A stretch of 64,000 bases of DNA from Pseudeuparius sepicola. Taxonomy: Eukaryota; Arthropoda; Insecta; Coleoptera; Anthribidae. The position numbers and the translations under genes are program-made. Location of the stretch: assembly GCA_963920635.1 (NCBI GenBank), contig OY987306.1, positions 14,092,001 to 14,156,000 of the forward strand, in the 5' to 3' direction. A model generated the notes under the pieces. The model had not been told where the DNA came from. It saw only the letters and a list, made by a program, of their open reading frames with translations, and searched no databases. Below are positions 1 to 10,509 of this stretch, piece by piece. Each line of letters opens with the position of its first letter. Positions within the stretch are counted from its first letter, which is position 1.

Positions 1-700
1 GCAACTGAAGATGATGTGTGGGTTTCCATGGGATAGGGATGACATCTGGTATTTGTTGATTTAAAGCTGTTGGTACAGTGTAGCGTTTTCCTTGAATTAA
101 TATTGATGGGGGTGAAGGTGCTGATTACTAGTTGGTTTTCAGTTTGTTGAAAATGGGTTGGTTAAGATGAGACATGGTGCAATGTTGTAAATTCGGTGGT
201 TGACAGCTTGTTGTTGTAGTAGGTTGACAGATGTGCGTCTTGTCGTGAGGAGTGCAGTCGGTATACCAGTGGTAATTTCCATAGTTCGCTGCAGGTGCGA
301 CGGGAATATCTCCATAAGGGTTATGGATAGGGTAAATATGGGATAAATAAAAAATATGGGAATCAAGGATGGCTATCTTAAGGATTATGAGCATCCGAGA
401 TTCCAAAGTAGAAATTGTGCTTTTTGAGTTTTCTATTAACTCGTATGGATGCAATTCATTTGAAATAAGAGATGTTTTTGAATATTGATTTCGAAGTTGG
501 TTATCTAAGGATGTGATTTCGGAAAGTGTAAGAAGTTCTTGTTTTGAAGAGAGAGGGTTGCCAGGCTAAGAGTATGAAGTATTTTTTGAAGGAAGTTATT
601 TAATCTTTGGATATTTAAAATTTCATTATGTATGGACTTATCTAATGTGTCAGATAAATCGTTTATTTTTGTCGCGGATATATTTCTTTTATGAATTTGT
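1..700 (-). pseudogene. Decayed errantivirus-type env remnant
   Basis: Read on the minus strand, several frames here resemble the C-terminal half of the Env-like protein of the + strand errantivirus at 10510-12088. One frame (454-128) gives 108 residues rich in Cys, His and Thr. Another frame near the left edge has a Pro-Asp-Val-Ile-Pro stretch matching the end of that Env. The position suits the 3' part of the minus-strand gypsy-like element whose pol lies at 2097-4740. There is no single open frame, so it is a relic. The similarity is by eye and patchy, and the assignment to this element is inferred from order and strand. Confidence 0.45.
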
Positions 701-762
701 TATATCTAAAATTGGTAGAAGAAGCATAATATATATTCTTATTTTGATTTTGGGTCGCGGAA

Positions 763-893
763 ATTTGTTCGAAAAACATCTGTTCGAAAAAACAACTGTT
801 CGAAAGACATGTGTTCGAAAAACATTTATTCGAAAAAACATTTATTCGAAAAACAACTGTTCGAAAAACATTTATTCGAAAAAACATTTTTGT
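763..893 (+). repeat. TTCGAA tandem array, left arm
   Basis: About eight copies of a degenerate 15-16 bp unit of the form TGTTCGAAAAACAT run from 763 to 893. The spacer after TTCGAA varies (ACATC, ACAAC, ACATTT). The hexamer TTCGAA is itself a palindrome, so both array arms carry it at regular spacing. Confidence 0.85.
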
Positions 894-1161
894 TTCATTT
901 CATTAGATGCAAATAACAATTCCTTAAAGCACCTCTCTCCAATATTATCTTATTAAAAGCATTATATTTAAGGTGACATCTCACAAAAGGGTAAGAGAAG
1001 ACTATAATGTAACCTATCTTTAACAAGTTGGGATCCTTTCCGACAATGTGAAAGCCTGGCCGTAATAACGCGGTCTGGCAGCACATGTAGGTAGGTACTG
1101 TGACACTGCTTGAATAAGAGGCATCTTGATTTGTAGCTTCTTTGGAATCGGTCAGAGGAGT

Positions 1162-1277
1162 AGACACCCTGTATATTTTGCGCAAAATATACAGGGTGTC
1201 TCAAAAAACGGCGACTCTAACTTGCGGTCCAAATATACAGGGTGTCTAAAAATGTTTTTTAGACACCCTGTATATTT
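1162..1277. repeat. Nested palindromes of ACAGGGTGTCT ends
   Basis: Positions 1162-1201 form a perfect 40-bp palindrome centred on TTTTGCGCAAAA. Positions 1229-1277 form a second palindrome with ACAGGGTGTCT pointing outward from a short TGT spacer. Both look like head-to-head ends of TA-inserting (Tc1/mariner-type) elements, which recur elsewhere in the window. Confidence 0.8.
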
Positions 1278-1602
1278 CATGTTTAAAAAAACTATGACTC
1301 TCACTTGCGGCCAAACCTAACCTCTGACGGATTCCAAAGAAGCTACAAATCGAGATGCCTCTTATTCAAGCAGTGTTGCAGTACATATTGTGCTGCCAGA
1401 CCGCGTTCTTACGGCCAGGCTTTCACATTGTCTGAAAGAATCCCAACTTTTCAAAGATATGTAACATCATTGGAGTATTGTGAGCGTGAGAATTATTATT
1501 ATTACTATAGTATTCTCTTACTCTTTTGCGAGATGTTTTTCTGTTTTCCTAGTTGGCATAGGATAAGGAAGTATACCTATCTTATTAAATTAAACATATA
1601 TT

Positions 1603-1835
1603 TTCTCGAACAAATGTTTTTTTCGAACAAATGGTTTTTCGAACAAATGGTTTTTCGAACAACTGTTTTTTCGAGCAGATGTTTTTCGAACAGATGTTTT
1701 TCGAACAAATGTTTTTTTGAACAGATGTTTTTCGAATAAATGTTTTTTCGAACACATGTTTTTCGAACATATGTTTTTCGAACAGATGTTTTTCGAACAA
1801 ATGATTTTTCGAACAGATGTTTTCGAACAAAATTC
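1603..1835 (-). repeat. TTCGAA tandem array, right arm
   Basis: This is the inverted counterpart of the array at 763-893, with about fifteen units of the form ATGTTTTTCGAACA. It is roughly twice as long as the left arm, so unit number has changed since the two arms were equal. It ends directly at the outer terminal repeat at 1829-1843. Confidence 0.85.
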
Positions 1836-2096
1836 CGCGACCCGTCTGGATTACCTATAACGTAATTTATTGCGTTGCATAACAAAGTTCAATAGTCCTC
1901 GTTTGTTGCGTGGTCTATAAATTTTGTGGAAGTTGTCAGAAGTTTCAGTATAAAAATTATTATATTATGCTAGTAAGGATTCTGTGTGGGAGGAATTTGT
2001 TTTGTTAATAATATAATCTTATTTTGATTGTAAATAATTTTCTATTGTTTTATTTCTAAAGCATTTATATGGTTTGACAAAAGAACAAGATCGTCA
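1817..2096. repeat. 280-bp duplicated block, copy A
   Basis: Near-identical to 4782-5061 (same length; one difference noticed, in the stretch GATTGTAAATAA). It starts inside the right TTCGAA array, contains the fold-back end, and continues into sequence related to the gypsy integrase region. The stretch from 1846 is repeated in diverged form from about 2099 (GTCTGGATTACC), so this corner has been duplicated more than once. Confidence 0.8.
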
Positions 2097-2338
2097 TTGT
2101 CTGGATTACCTGTACTACTTTATTGCGATGCCTAAAAAGTTCAATAGTCCTCGTTTGTTCCGTGGTCTATAAATTTTATGGAAGTTGTCAGAAGCAAGGA
2201 GGTCAATATGTAATAAATTGAAAAGTTTTTGCCCAAGAAAAGGTCATTTATAAGGGAGCTTTTATAGGGATGTCGTTCGTATTTGTTTTTGAGACAGATA
2301 TCGCATTTATTTGTGAAATTAATAATATCTTGCTTCAT
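2097..2338 (-). pseudogene. Gypsy-type integrase N-terminal remnant
   Basis: The minus-strand frame at 2338-2141 contains the second half of a retroviral integrase zinc finger (NKCDICLKNKYERHP), matching the equivalent region of the + strand element's integrase near 9540-9580. The DDE core is not recognisable. It belongs to the minus-strand element whose RNase H and RT follow to the right. Confidence 0.65.
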
Positions 2339-2582
2339 GTTGGGCTAATAAAATTTTTGTTTTAAGTGTTGGTACGTTTCTAAGATTCCATTATGGTTTT
2401 CTTTGTTATAGTTAGTAGATATACAAGTGAGTTGATTTTCAGGTCTTTCTATCTTGAAGAAATTTTGAACAGAAACATAATTGAATAGTATTATCATATT
2501 TTGACCGAACGTAATTAGAAAGATATTTTTGCATATAGGGGTCTTTTAATAAGATATAATAGCGTTGGTTTGGTCTAATATT

Positions 2583-3113
2583 TCAATAAGTAGACGTGTG
2601 ATTTCGTTTTTTCAATTTTCTAATTTTGGCAGTGAAGGGATGTTTGTTCTTAAATTTTAATTTGTAAATTGTTTCGGGTTTATCGGAAACTTCGAAAATT
2701 ATTTGATTGGAGAAAAGGTTAATAGGATCGCCTGAAAATGGGATTTCCGCAATTTGATTTTCTATAGAGGTGTGTTGTGTAGAATTTCCGGTTTCTCTTT
2801 CAGCTACTTCGTTAAGAAAGGCGTCAATGTCAAAGTCATTATTAGCGGAAGGGGGTTCCACAATTTGGGATTCCGTTTCTAGAGCATTAATTTCAATACG
2901 AGATAGAGCATTGGCAATTATATTTTCTTTTCCTTTCTTGTATTTAATGTCGAAATTTAATTCTTCTAATTTTATTTTCCATCTGGCTAAGCGCGAATGA
3001 GGTTCTTTTATTTTATAAAGCCAAACGAGAGGGTTGTGATCAGTTTCGATTTTAAATTTTGCTCCATAGAGATACGGGCGAAAGTGCTTACAAGATTCAA
3101 TTATAGATAACAA
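2583..3113 (-). pseudogene. Gypsy-type RNase H C-terminus and connection
   Basis: This 176-residue open frame starts within RNase H. It reads ESCKHFRPYLYGAKFKIETD and then a HNPLVWLYK motif, the expected end of a Ty3/gypsy RNase H. The usual NADALSR motif appears as NALSR after IIA, so the conserved Asp is changed. The N-terminal half of RNase H is missing between this frame and the RT at 3162. The tail is an acidic linker toward integrase. It is one broken piece of a minus-strand pol gene and cannot be functional alone. Confidence 0.85.
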
Positions 3114-3161
3114 CTACTTTTCTATAGTAGAATAATTTCTTTCTGCGGTATCTATTTTTGT

Positions 3162-4250
3162 TCACATTTTTAAGCATCTAGTGAATGGGACGGTTATTTT
3201 AGCAAAATCCGGAATAAAACAGCGGTAATATCCTAAAAGGCCGAGAAAACTTTTGATTTCTTTTGTGGATTTTGGGATTGAAAAATCTTGGATGGCTTGA
3301 ATTTTTAAAGGATTAGGTTTTATGCCATCGGGGGTAATTAAGTGTCCTAAGAAGGCAACTTTCTTATTTAAAAATTCGGACTTATCTAATTGTACTTTTA
3401 AATTTACTTCTCTAAGCCTTGTGAAAATTTGTTTAATGTGAATTAAATGGTCTTTTGATTTTGAAAAAATTATTACATCGTCCATGTAAACAAAACAAAA
3501 TTTATGAATAAACGCCCGGAGTACTTCATCCATCATTCTCTGGAATGATGCCGGGGCATTTTTGAGCCCAAAGGGCATTCTTAGGTATTCGTAATGGCCA
3601 TTTGGGAAGGTAAAAGCTGTCTTTTTTTAGAGAATCTGGATGTATTTCTATCTGGTGAAAGCCTGAGCGAGGTCAAGTGTCGTAAATTAAATGCTTTTTC
3701 CTAAATTTTCTAAAATTTCGTTGATCCTTGGAGGGTATTTATTTTCTATTGTGTTTTCGTTAAGTTTTCGATAGTCAATTACCATACTAATCTGCTTCTG
3801 CATCTGCTTTTTTGGTACTATCCATACAGGCGAAGAATAGGGATGTGCGGATGAGTTTGTTTTCGAGAAATTTATTAATTCGGTTATTTATTTCGATTTG
3901 TATATTTCTAGGATGTCTGTATGAACGAGTATATATAGAGTTTTCATCGGAATCTTCGTAATAAAAATTGTCTTTAATTTATGACGGAGAGAAATTATTT
4001 TCGAACGTTCTTCTAGGTTAAGGTGTTGTGTACGGATTAGGTTTTCATTAAAATCGGAAGAAGACATGGGGGTCGTGATTCTTAATAATGGGAAAAGCTT
4101 TTACTTCTAGTGGGTTATCAAAAGAAACATTATTTATTTCGATACCGGGGACTTCCAGGAAGCCATTTCGCGACTTGTGCAGAGATTCCGGTATAATAAT
4201 TTCGTTATTGTGTATGATATCGGGAAGTATTATGTCACCCTGATTAATGT
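3162..4250 (-). pseudogene. Gypsy-type reverse transcriptase, broken
   Basis: The minus-strand frame 3578-3162 reads [20 protein letters not shown] and then YMDD, the palm motifs of a Ty3/gypsy reverse transcriptase, followed by the [10 protein letters not shown] and FLGLLGYYR motifs of the thumb and tether. From 3580 to about 4250 further RT and linker peptides are visible but cross frames and stops. The catalytic YMDD pair is intact, so damage lies elsewhere. It shares motif order with the + strand copy at 7426-9107, indicating related but separate elements. Confidence 0.85.
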
Positions 4251-4290
4251 TTACAGGAATTTGTAAACGATTATTGGCTTGGTATATAAA

Positions 4291-4740
4291 TTAAATAAAT
4301 AAATAATAAATAAATTTTATTATTTTAAAAAGGTGGGATTCATATTCTATATATGCTCCAAGTGAATCTAATTTACTTGTGCCGAAAAGAATGGCAAAAT
4401 CGGAATGCCAATCGGCTATGGGAACTATAAGTGGTTGCATTATTCCGATTTCGGAAAATAGGGAATACAATAAATTTCTATTATAATTAGTAGGGGTTTT
4501 CATAGATATTAAAGTAAAAGGTTCTATATATTCATAAAGTTGATATTGGTCTATTAGTTCTGCAGCTTGGGGAGTGATAAGGGAATCTGAACCACCTGAA
4601 TCTATAAGAACCTTGAGGCCAGAATTGGGAAGGTAAAAATATGGAAGTTTCTTTTTGTTGAAAATATTCTTCAATTGAATTATTGTTTGCTGGTAGAGGG
4701 TTCCGAGGCTTGTGTTGTGAAAAGTACGGTTCCGAGTCAT
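4291..4740 (-). pseudogene. Gypsy-type aspartic protease region
   Basis: This 149-residue frame contains VLIDSGGSDSLITP around residues 44-57, the D-S/T-G active-site motif of a retropepsin with its hydrophobic lead-in. The frame continues upstream on the minus strand across the repeat flanking copy B and up to the insertion site of the + strand element. There it meets the Pro/Gln/Asn-rich gag tail found at 12316. This shows protease and gag were once contiguous. The active-site Asp is present. Confidence 0.75.
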
Positions 4741-4755
4741 TTGGGTCGTAGAGAG

Positions 4756-5087
4756 TAGGAAATTATTTGTGTTTCGAATAGATGTTTTCGAACAAAATTC
4801 CGCGACCCGTCTGGATTACCTATAACGTAATTTATTGCGTTGCATAACAAAGTTCAATAGTCCTCGTTTGTTGCGTGGTCTATAAATTTTGTGGAAGTTG
4901 TCAGAAGTTTCAGTATAAAAATTATTATATTATGCTAGTAAGGATTCTGTGTGGGAGGAATTTGTTTTGTTAATAATATAATCTTATTTTGATTGTGAAT
5001 AATTTTCTATTGTTTTATTTCTAAAGCATTTATATGGTTTGACAAAAGAACAAGATCGTCATAGGAAATTATTTGTGTTTCGAATAG
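4756..5087. repeat. 280-bp block copy B between 26-bp direct repeats
   Basis: Copy B of the duplicated block (4782-5061) sits between two perfect 26-bp direct repeats at 4756-4781 and 5062-5087. The repeat begins TAGGAAATTATTTG. Removing the block plus one repeat restores an uninterrupted minus-strand frame leading into the protease region, so the block is a secondary insertion. A 26-bp target duplication is too long for the DNA transposons seen here. The block has no terminal inverted repeats. Confidence 0.75.
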
Positions 5088-5104
5088 TTTCTACGCCTGA
5101 CATG

Positions 5105-5299
5105 AATTATATCACCCTTAATCCAGCCTGCCATATAAAATACGAAGAAGACACCTCGCCGACTCAGCAGCTTCGCCGATGTTATAAATTCTTTGTAGAC
5201 ACCTCTGGTAGTCAGTCTGTATTGTTCGTTCGCACTTGTTGTAACCAAAAAGAAATAAAAAAATTTAAAAAGGAATCCTCTGCGTCCGATAAGTTATTT
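5105..5299 (+). repeat. 5' LTR of errantivirus-like element
   Basis: This 195-bp repeat starts AATTATATCACCC and ends AAGTTATTT. It matches 12117-12311 over its full length with about seven or eight differences by eye, roughly 96 percent identity. Such a short LTR is unusual but typical in structure, with the PBS starting at the next base. Confidence 0.92.
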
Positions 5300-5316
5300 G
5301 GCGCAGTCGGTAGGAT
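5300..5316 (+). other. Primer binding site
   Basis: GGCGCAGTCGGTAGGAT directly follows the 5' LTR. This GGCGCAGTCGG form is the PBS type known from several insect errantiviruses, where a tRNA primes minus-strand synthesis. The exact tRNA is not assigned here. The leader up to gag (5317-5644) has no convincing gene. Confidence 0.8.
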
Positions 5317-5644
5317 TCTGCGGGTCGCGATCGTATCGCAACGTTGCGCGATTTTCGTTGGTTCCGATTAACCGTAGAATCGAACTGTTGTTTCAAGTTC
5401 CAAGGACACTTTTTGGAGTGGCCCCTTGAACTTCAGGCAGTCCATCCGATCGACGGACCAATGACCTCTGGAAGGAGATACATCGGAGGCCGGGACATCA
5501 ATTGCCCGATCTCGCGAGGAAGATTGGTTTTGGTGAAGACACAAATCGCTGATCCAGCCGTCGTCCTTATAGATACTGCTATGCAGAGGTTCCTCTTGAT
5601 CTTGTAAGTGAAAATTTGTAGGATTTTGTTTTTTTTATTGTTTA

Positions 5645-6925
5645 ATGAGTAATATCAACGATTTAACGAATATTTTTGAAAATTTAAATTTAACAATTCC
5701 TTTGGCTGACTCAAACCCTATTCTCGAAAATATTGTCGAAGAAAACCCGTTCATTGAAAATTCTCTTGTTCAAACACAAACAATGGCTCAGAATCAATTT
5801 AAATCTGAATATCTAAATTGCGTTCCACAATTTGATGGCAATCCCAATGACTTAAATAGATTTTTGGCAGTATGTGATTCAATAATAAATACTTTTTACA
5901 ATGCGGAAAATCCAGGTGATTTTCATAATGTATATTTGCTTAATTCACTAGTATCAAAATTATGTGGAAATGCTAAAGTAGTCGTGAACATTCAAAGCTG
6001 TTCTACTTGGACAGATCTAAAAAATACACTTTTAAATAATTTTGGAGACCAGCGCGATGAGACTTGCTTAAACCGTGACTTAGTTATTATGAGGCAACAG
6101 CCGACAGAAAAACCACACAATTTTTATGAAAGAATTTTAAATATAATAAATTTACTATGCAGTTACGTTGATGCTCACGAACAGGACGAAAACTCAAAAA
6201 TTTTGAAAATAAACTTATACAATAATTTAGCTTTAAGGACATTCGTATCAGGTTTAAAAGAACCCTTAGGTACGACTATTAGATGTATGAAACCAAATTC
6301 TTTAAGTGAAGCAATGCAGATGGTCATACAAAAAGACAACGTGCAATATTTCCAAAATTTTACTCGAAATGACAATTTCAGACCTTCTAACCCTTCTCCT
6401 AGGGCACCGAATATGTCACAACCCCGACCAAATAATGCATACAATGCACCTCGTAATACACCTTTTAATTACCATACACCAAACAATTTATTTAGACAAA
6501 GACCGTCATTCCCTTCACAACCTATACCAGTGCAACCTAGAGCACCCTCTCAACCTCAACGTTACTTTACAAATTCACAAGTTTTTCGACAACCCCAGCA
6601 AAACAGAAATGTTTTCAAGCCAAATCAAAATAGATTTTTAAATAAACCTACTCCAATGAGCGCTATCACTAGTCGCTATCCCCAAGCTCCATCCACTTCT
6701 CAATATCAACCCCAAAGAAACTTCCAACCCGAACCTATGGAACTGCACAATACAGAAACAGACCAAACAAACCCCAATCTATATGAAGACCAATACCAAA
6801 CAACTGATTTTGACCCCGAAACCGAATGTGACACATATTTTTATGACGACACAGAAAATTACCCTATACCTAATCCTGATCCCGAAAATTTTTCGAAGTC
6901 GCCTCAAAATGACGACCAGACGTAG
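5645..6925 (+). CDS. gag: Errantivirus-like Gag
   Basis: A single 426-residue open frame with the first ATG after the leader. Residues about 55-230 are the structural Gag core, with PQFDGNPNDLNRFL near the start of the core and a conserved LALRTFVSGLKEPL motif near residue 198. Residues about 240-380 are rich in Pro, Asn, Gln and Arg. The C-terminus (about 375-426) is acidic. No CCHC zinc knuckle is present, as is usual in errantivirus Gag; the basic low-complexity region probably binds RNA instead. It is the best-preserved gene of the element and would form the particle. The stop at 6925 is followed by a frame change to the protease. Confidence 0.88.
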   Translation: MSNINDLTNIFENLNLTIPLADSNPILENIVEENPFIENSLVQTQTMAQNQFKSEYLNCVPQFDGNPNDLNRFLAVCDSIINTFYNAENPGDFHNVYLLNSLVSKLCGNAKVVVNIQSCSTWTDLKNTLLNNFGDQRDETCLNRDLVIMRQQPTEKPHNFYERILNIINLLCSYVDAHEQDENSKILKINLYNNLALRTFVSGLKEPLGTTIRCMKPNSLSEAMQMVIQKDNVQYFQNFTRNDNFRPSNPSPRAPNMSQPRPNNAYNAPRNTPFNYHTPNNLFRQRPSFPSQPIPVQPRAPSQPQRYFTNSQVFRQPQQNRNVFKPNQNRFLNKPTPMSAITSRYPQAPSTSQYQPQRNFQPEPMELHNTETDQTNPNLYEDQYQTTDFDPETECDTYFYDDTENYPIPNPDPENFSKSPQNDDQT

Positions 6926-7002
6926 AATACAAAATAATTCACTTTAATTTTATAGATTCTAACATTTTATCGTACATAATTTTCCCAAAATACAATATAA
7001 AA

Positions 7003-7419
7003 ATGTTACTCGGTTGTGGCTCAACAAAATCTTTTATTAATCCCGAAATAGCCAAAAAATATTTTTCGAATTTTATAAAAAATGATCCTTTTATAGTTCA
7101 AACTGCTTTTCAAAGTTCAGCCCACGAACAGAGTGTAACAATTCCTGCACCAGAAATATTTAACCTGCCCCAAGCAGAAAATCTAAAATTTTACGTTTTT
7201 AAATTTCATAATTTTTTCGACGGACTTATAGGACTCAATAATATAAAGTTTCTTAAAGGACATCTAGACTTCGAAAACGACTACTTAATTACACCCTACA
7301 CAACAGTCAAACTAAATTACTACAAAACTCCTCAAAATAAAAATCAACTACACTTAATAAATCTCGAACCGAGAACAGAAACAGTTATAAAAGTAAAAAC
7401 TTCTATTAAGGAAGACTAA
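7003..7419 (+). pseudogene. Errantivirus-like protease, catalytic Asp lost
   Basis: The 138-residue frame begins at what should be the protease active site. The motif reads MLLGCGSTKSFI where a D-T-G or D-S-G is expected, so the catalytic Asp is Gly. This is one base away from an Asp codon. The rest has the expected protease length and ends in a KTSIKED linker with a stop at 7419, after which the sequence continues open into the RT linker. Upstream of 7003 the frame is closed. The enzyme would be inactive as read. Confidence 0.75.
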
Positions 7420-7425
7420 ATTATT

Positions 7426-9107
7426 ATCCCTTATCAAAAATTCGGTAAATGTGAAAATCCAGAATGTTTAACAACTGCAAAAAACGGAAAAGCTCTAACC
7501 ACAATTCTAAACAATTCCACAAACAAAGTAACGCTAGACCTTTCAGATCCTTTCGAAGTAGAAAAATTCAATAAAAATAGTTTACAAAATTTTGAACTTC
7601 ATAATTTTGAAGATGTGACCGACATACCTCAACTAGATCTTACAAAAATTCGTGTAGACCACCTAAATTCTGAAGAAGAATCAAAAATTTTAAATTTAAT
7701 TAGTGAATATTCCGACATATTTTACAATGAAGATACGCCACTGACTTTTACAAAAAACTATAGACGAAAGATACCCGTTACCCAACATTAGCGACTTACT
7801 TGACAAACTCGGAAGGTGTCAATACTTCACGACGCTAGACTTAGCTAGTGGGTTTCACCAGATCGAAATGAATGACAAAGACATTGAAAAGACCGCTTTT
7901 AATACCGAAAACGAAAGTTACGAATACCTACGTATGCCATTCGGACTTAAGAACGCCCCCACGACGTTTCAGAGGGTTATGGATAACATCCTCAGGGGCA
8001 TACAGAATGAAAAATGTCTTGTATACCTTGATGATGTGATCATATTCTCGACTTCATTACAAGAACACTTAGAACGACTTAAGACAGTATTCCAAAGACT
8101 TCGCGATTCAAATTTCAAAATTCAGATAGACAAATCCGAGTTCCCGCGTAAGGAAGTTGCGTATTTAGGACATATTATAACCCCAAATGGTATCAAACCA
8201 AATCCAGACAAAATTAGAGCAATCAAAAATTTTCCCATTCCTAAAACGACAAAACAAATAAAAGGTTTTCTTGGCTTACTTGGCTACTATCGCAGATTCA
8301 TTAATAATTTTGCTAAATTGACCAAACCTCTGACTAAATGTCTGAAAAAGGGCGCTAAAATCGAACATAATGACGAATTCATAACTTGTTTTGAGAATTG
8401 CAAAACTCTTTTAATTAATGAACCTATCTTACAGTACCCCGACTTTTCGAAAACATTTAACCTCACTACAGATGCCAGTAACGTAGCTTTGGGAGCCGTT
8501 CTCTCTCAAGGACCAATAGGAAGCGATTTACCCGTTGCGTACGCTTCACGCACTCTTAATGATTCCGAACAAAATTATTCAGTTATCGAACGTGAGCTAC
8601 TCGCAATCGTGTGGGCGACAAAGTACTTTCGCCCTTATCTCTACGGCAAAAAATTCAATATCATAACAGACCACAAGCCTCTCCAATGGCTTTTCTCACT
8701 AAAAGACCCGACTTCAAAATTACTTAGATGGCGCATAAAATTAGATGAATACGAGTACAACATCATACAAGAAAGGTAAGCTAAACACGAATGCGGATGC
8801 ATTATCTCGAGTTGAAATTCACACTAAAGAAACTTTATCCCCCACGTCTGAACAAGTACAAGATTGCATAAACGAAATCCTAAGACTACGGACAGAAACA
8901 CATGTACCAGATAATAATGAAACTGATACCCCTGTAAACGACATTGACTCTCTAGATAACCTGTCCATGATACCACAAACAGGTGACGATGCTCCGAAAA
9001 TAATGCAAATGGCAACCCTGACAACCCTAACGACGATAACAACACTATTCACTCTAATAATGAACAAAACCCAACTATCAGTATCCCTATCAATGATTGT
9101 CCTGTAA
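7426..9107 (+). pseudogene. RT-RNase H of errantivirus-like pol, deleted and frameshifted
   Basis: A linker frame runs from 7426 to about 7750. There it jumps directly to the [13 protein letters not shown] RT motif in another frame, so the fingers segment normally lying between them (roughly 80 codons, estimated) is missing. From 7868 the palm is intact: [20 protein letters not shown], then YLDD. RNase H follows (TDASN, then [20 protein letters not shown]), and a frameshift near 8775 separates its end (NADALSR, about 8800) from the main 303-residue frame. Reverse transcription would need help from another element. Compare the minus-strand relative at 2583-4250. Confidence 0.85.
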
Positions 9108-9304
9108 ATTTTGGTCAAAACCAAATTATATTTTCCACTGTTTTACATTCTCCTGCTAAACCTCGGATCTAGATTTTATTTGAAAAAAAGAAACGTATCC
9201 TAGTACAAATATCTCAAAACAATTTTGAAAAAGACGTCGTAAATTTTGTCAAAAACTATGTCTTACCGGACACCCAATATTACATATATTTTGAAAATGT
9301 TGAT

Positions 9305-10414
9305 ATGTATGAACCTTTTTCAAATACTCTTCAAAAATACTTTCGTTGGCCCTCTATCAAATTTTTAAGGTGTACCAAAAAATTATTAGACGTTACTAAT
9401 AAAAATGACATAGAAGAAATAATACAAAAATATCACGAATCTAAATCAAATCACCGCGGCATCGATGAAACTACTCTAAGAATTAAAGAAAAATACTATT
9501 GGCCTAATTTGAAACCTGCTATCCAAACTTATATCAATAGATGCGAGATTTGCCAACAGGCGAAATACGAAAGAAACCCCGTCAAAACTAAATTGAATCA
9601 AACTCCCACAGCGTCAAAACCATTTGAAATAATTCACGTAGATACATTCACCTTCGAAAATTCAAAATTTCTGACAATAATTGACAGCTTTTCAAAGTAT
9701 GCCCAAGCCTACTTTTTGACTTCCGCAAACGCAACTGAAATTGTCGACAATTTATTACAGTTCTTCTCACACCATGGTATCGCAAAACATGTCATTTCAG
9801 ACAACGGCACTGAGTTCAAAAATTCCGTAATAGCAGAACTCCTTGGCTTAAATCACCCTCAATCCAACGGCATGATTGAACGCTTTCACTCGACCCTCTC
9901 TGAACCCATTCGTCTGCTCAACACTAAAGGCCTTCTTAAAACTCCTGTCAAAATGAAAATGACATACGCAATCTTAGCTTATAATCACTCGTTACATTCA
10001 GTTACAAAATTAAAACCTATTGACGTTATAACCGGACATATTACTAGTAATGACCCTTTTGATATGGAAATAGAAAAAATATTGTTAAACGATTATGTCA
10101 ATGAACACAAAGAAAAATCTAAATTACTTTGCTCCAAAATAAATGACGATATTATCAAAAATAAAGAACGTGTTATTAGTAAAAGAAATCAAAACCGCGA
10201 TGACCCCGAAATTTTCGAAAAGCAAGAAACAGCGTTTGTTAAAAAACATAAACGTCAAAAGCATGCCAATAAATTTACAAAATCAACCCCCATAAAATCA
10301 ATTAATACTAAAAGAAAAACGGTAACTACTGAAATCAGACCCAAAATTAGTATGGACAATCTTAAAAGGCCCCGAAAAAAGACATCTACGTTCAAAACAA
10401 AAACTAAAAAATAA
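9305..10414 (+). pseudogene. Errantivirus-like integrase with in-frame core deletion
   Basis: The 369-residue frame has the HHCC zinc finger (HESKSNHRGI then CEICQQAKYERNP, residues about 45-95) and the first catalytic Asp in IIHVDTFTF. The second is in VISDNGTEF and the Glu is in GMIERFH. Only 25 residues lie between the second Asp and the Glu, where gypsy integrases have about 35. About ten residues of the core are therefore missing in frame. The C-terminus is Lys-rich. The frame is open but probably inactive for integration. 9108-9304 is degraded linker. Confidence 0.85.
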
Positions 10415-10509
10415 TTTCCTTTCTTTCTAGACTAACTGAGACAATTTCCCTTGCTCTGCAAGACAAAATAAGAATCCAAAATTTAAAAAATAACCCCGGA
10501 CTTATACCT

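Larger units (their letters stand above)
752..1843. mobile_element. Fold-back element with TTCGAA arrays
   Basis: The outer ends are an inverted pair, GGGTCGCGGAA at 752 and TTCCGCGACCC ending at 1843. Inside each end lies a tandem array of a 15-16 bp unit built on TTCGAA, in opposite orientation on the two sides. Inside the arrays are long imperfect inverted arms, about 965-1155 and 1320-1540, sharing for example the stretch around CCAAAGAAGCTACAAAT. The centre holds two further palindromes made of ACAGGGTGTCT ends. No coding capacity is seen; open frames across the arrays are repeat artefacts. I infer a non-autonomous fold-back DNA element. No target duplication is clear at the flanks. Confidence 0.7.

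Noticed and set aside
645..956. 103-residue open frame with repeated VRKT motifs (and similar minus-strand frames at 1577-1885)
   Set aside because: Produced by the TTCGAA tandem arrays; the peptide repeats only mirror the 15-16 bp unit.
5039..5607. Two + strand frames before gag
   Set aside because: They run across the 5' LTR, PBS and leader of the errantivirus-like element and have no domain.
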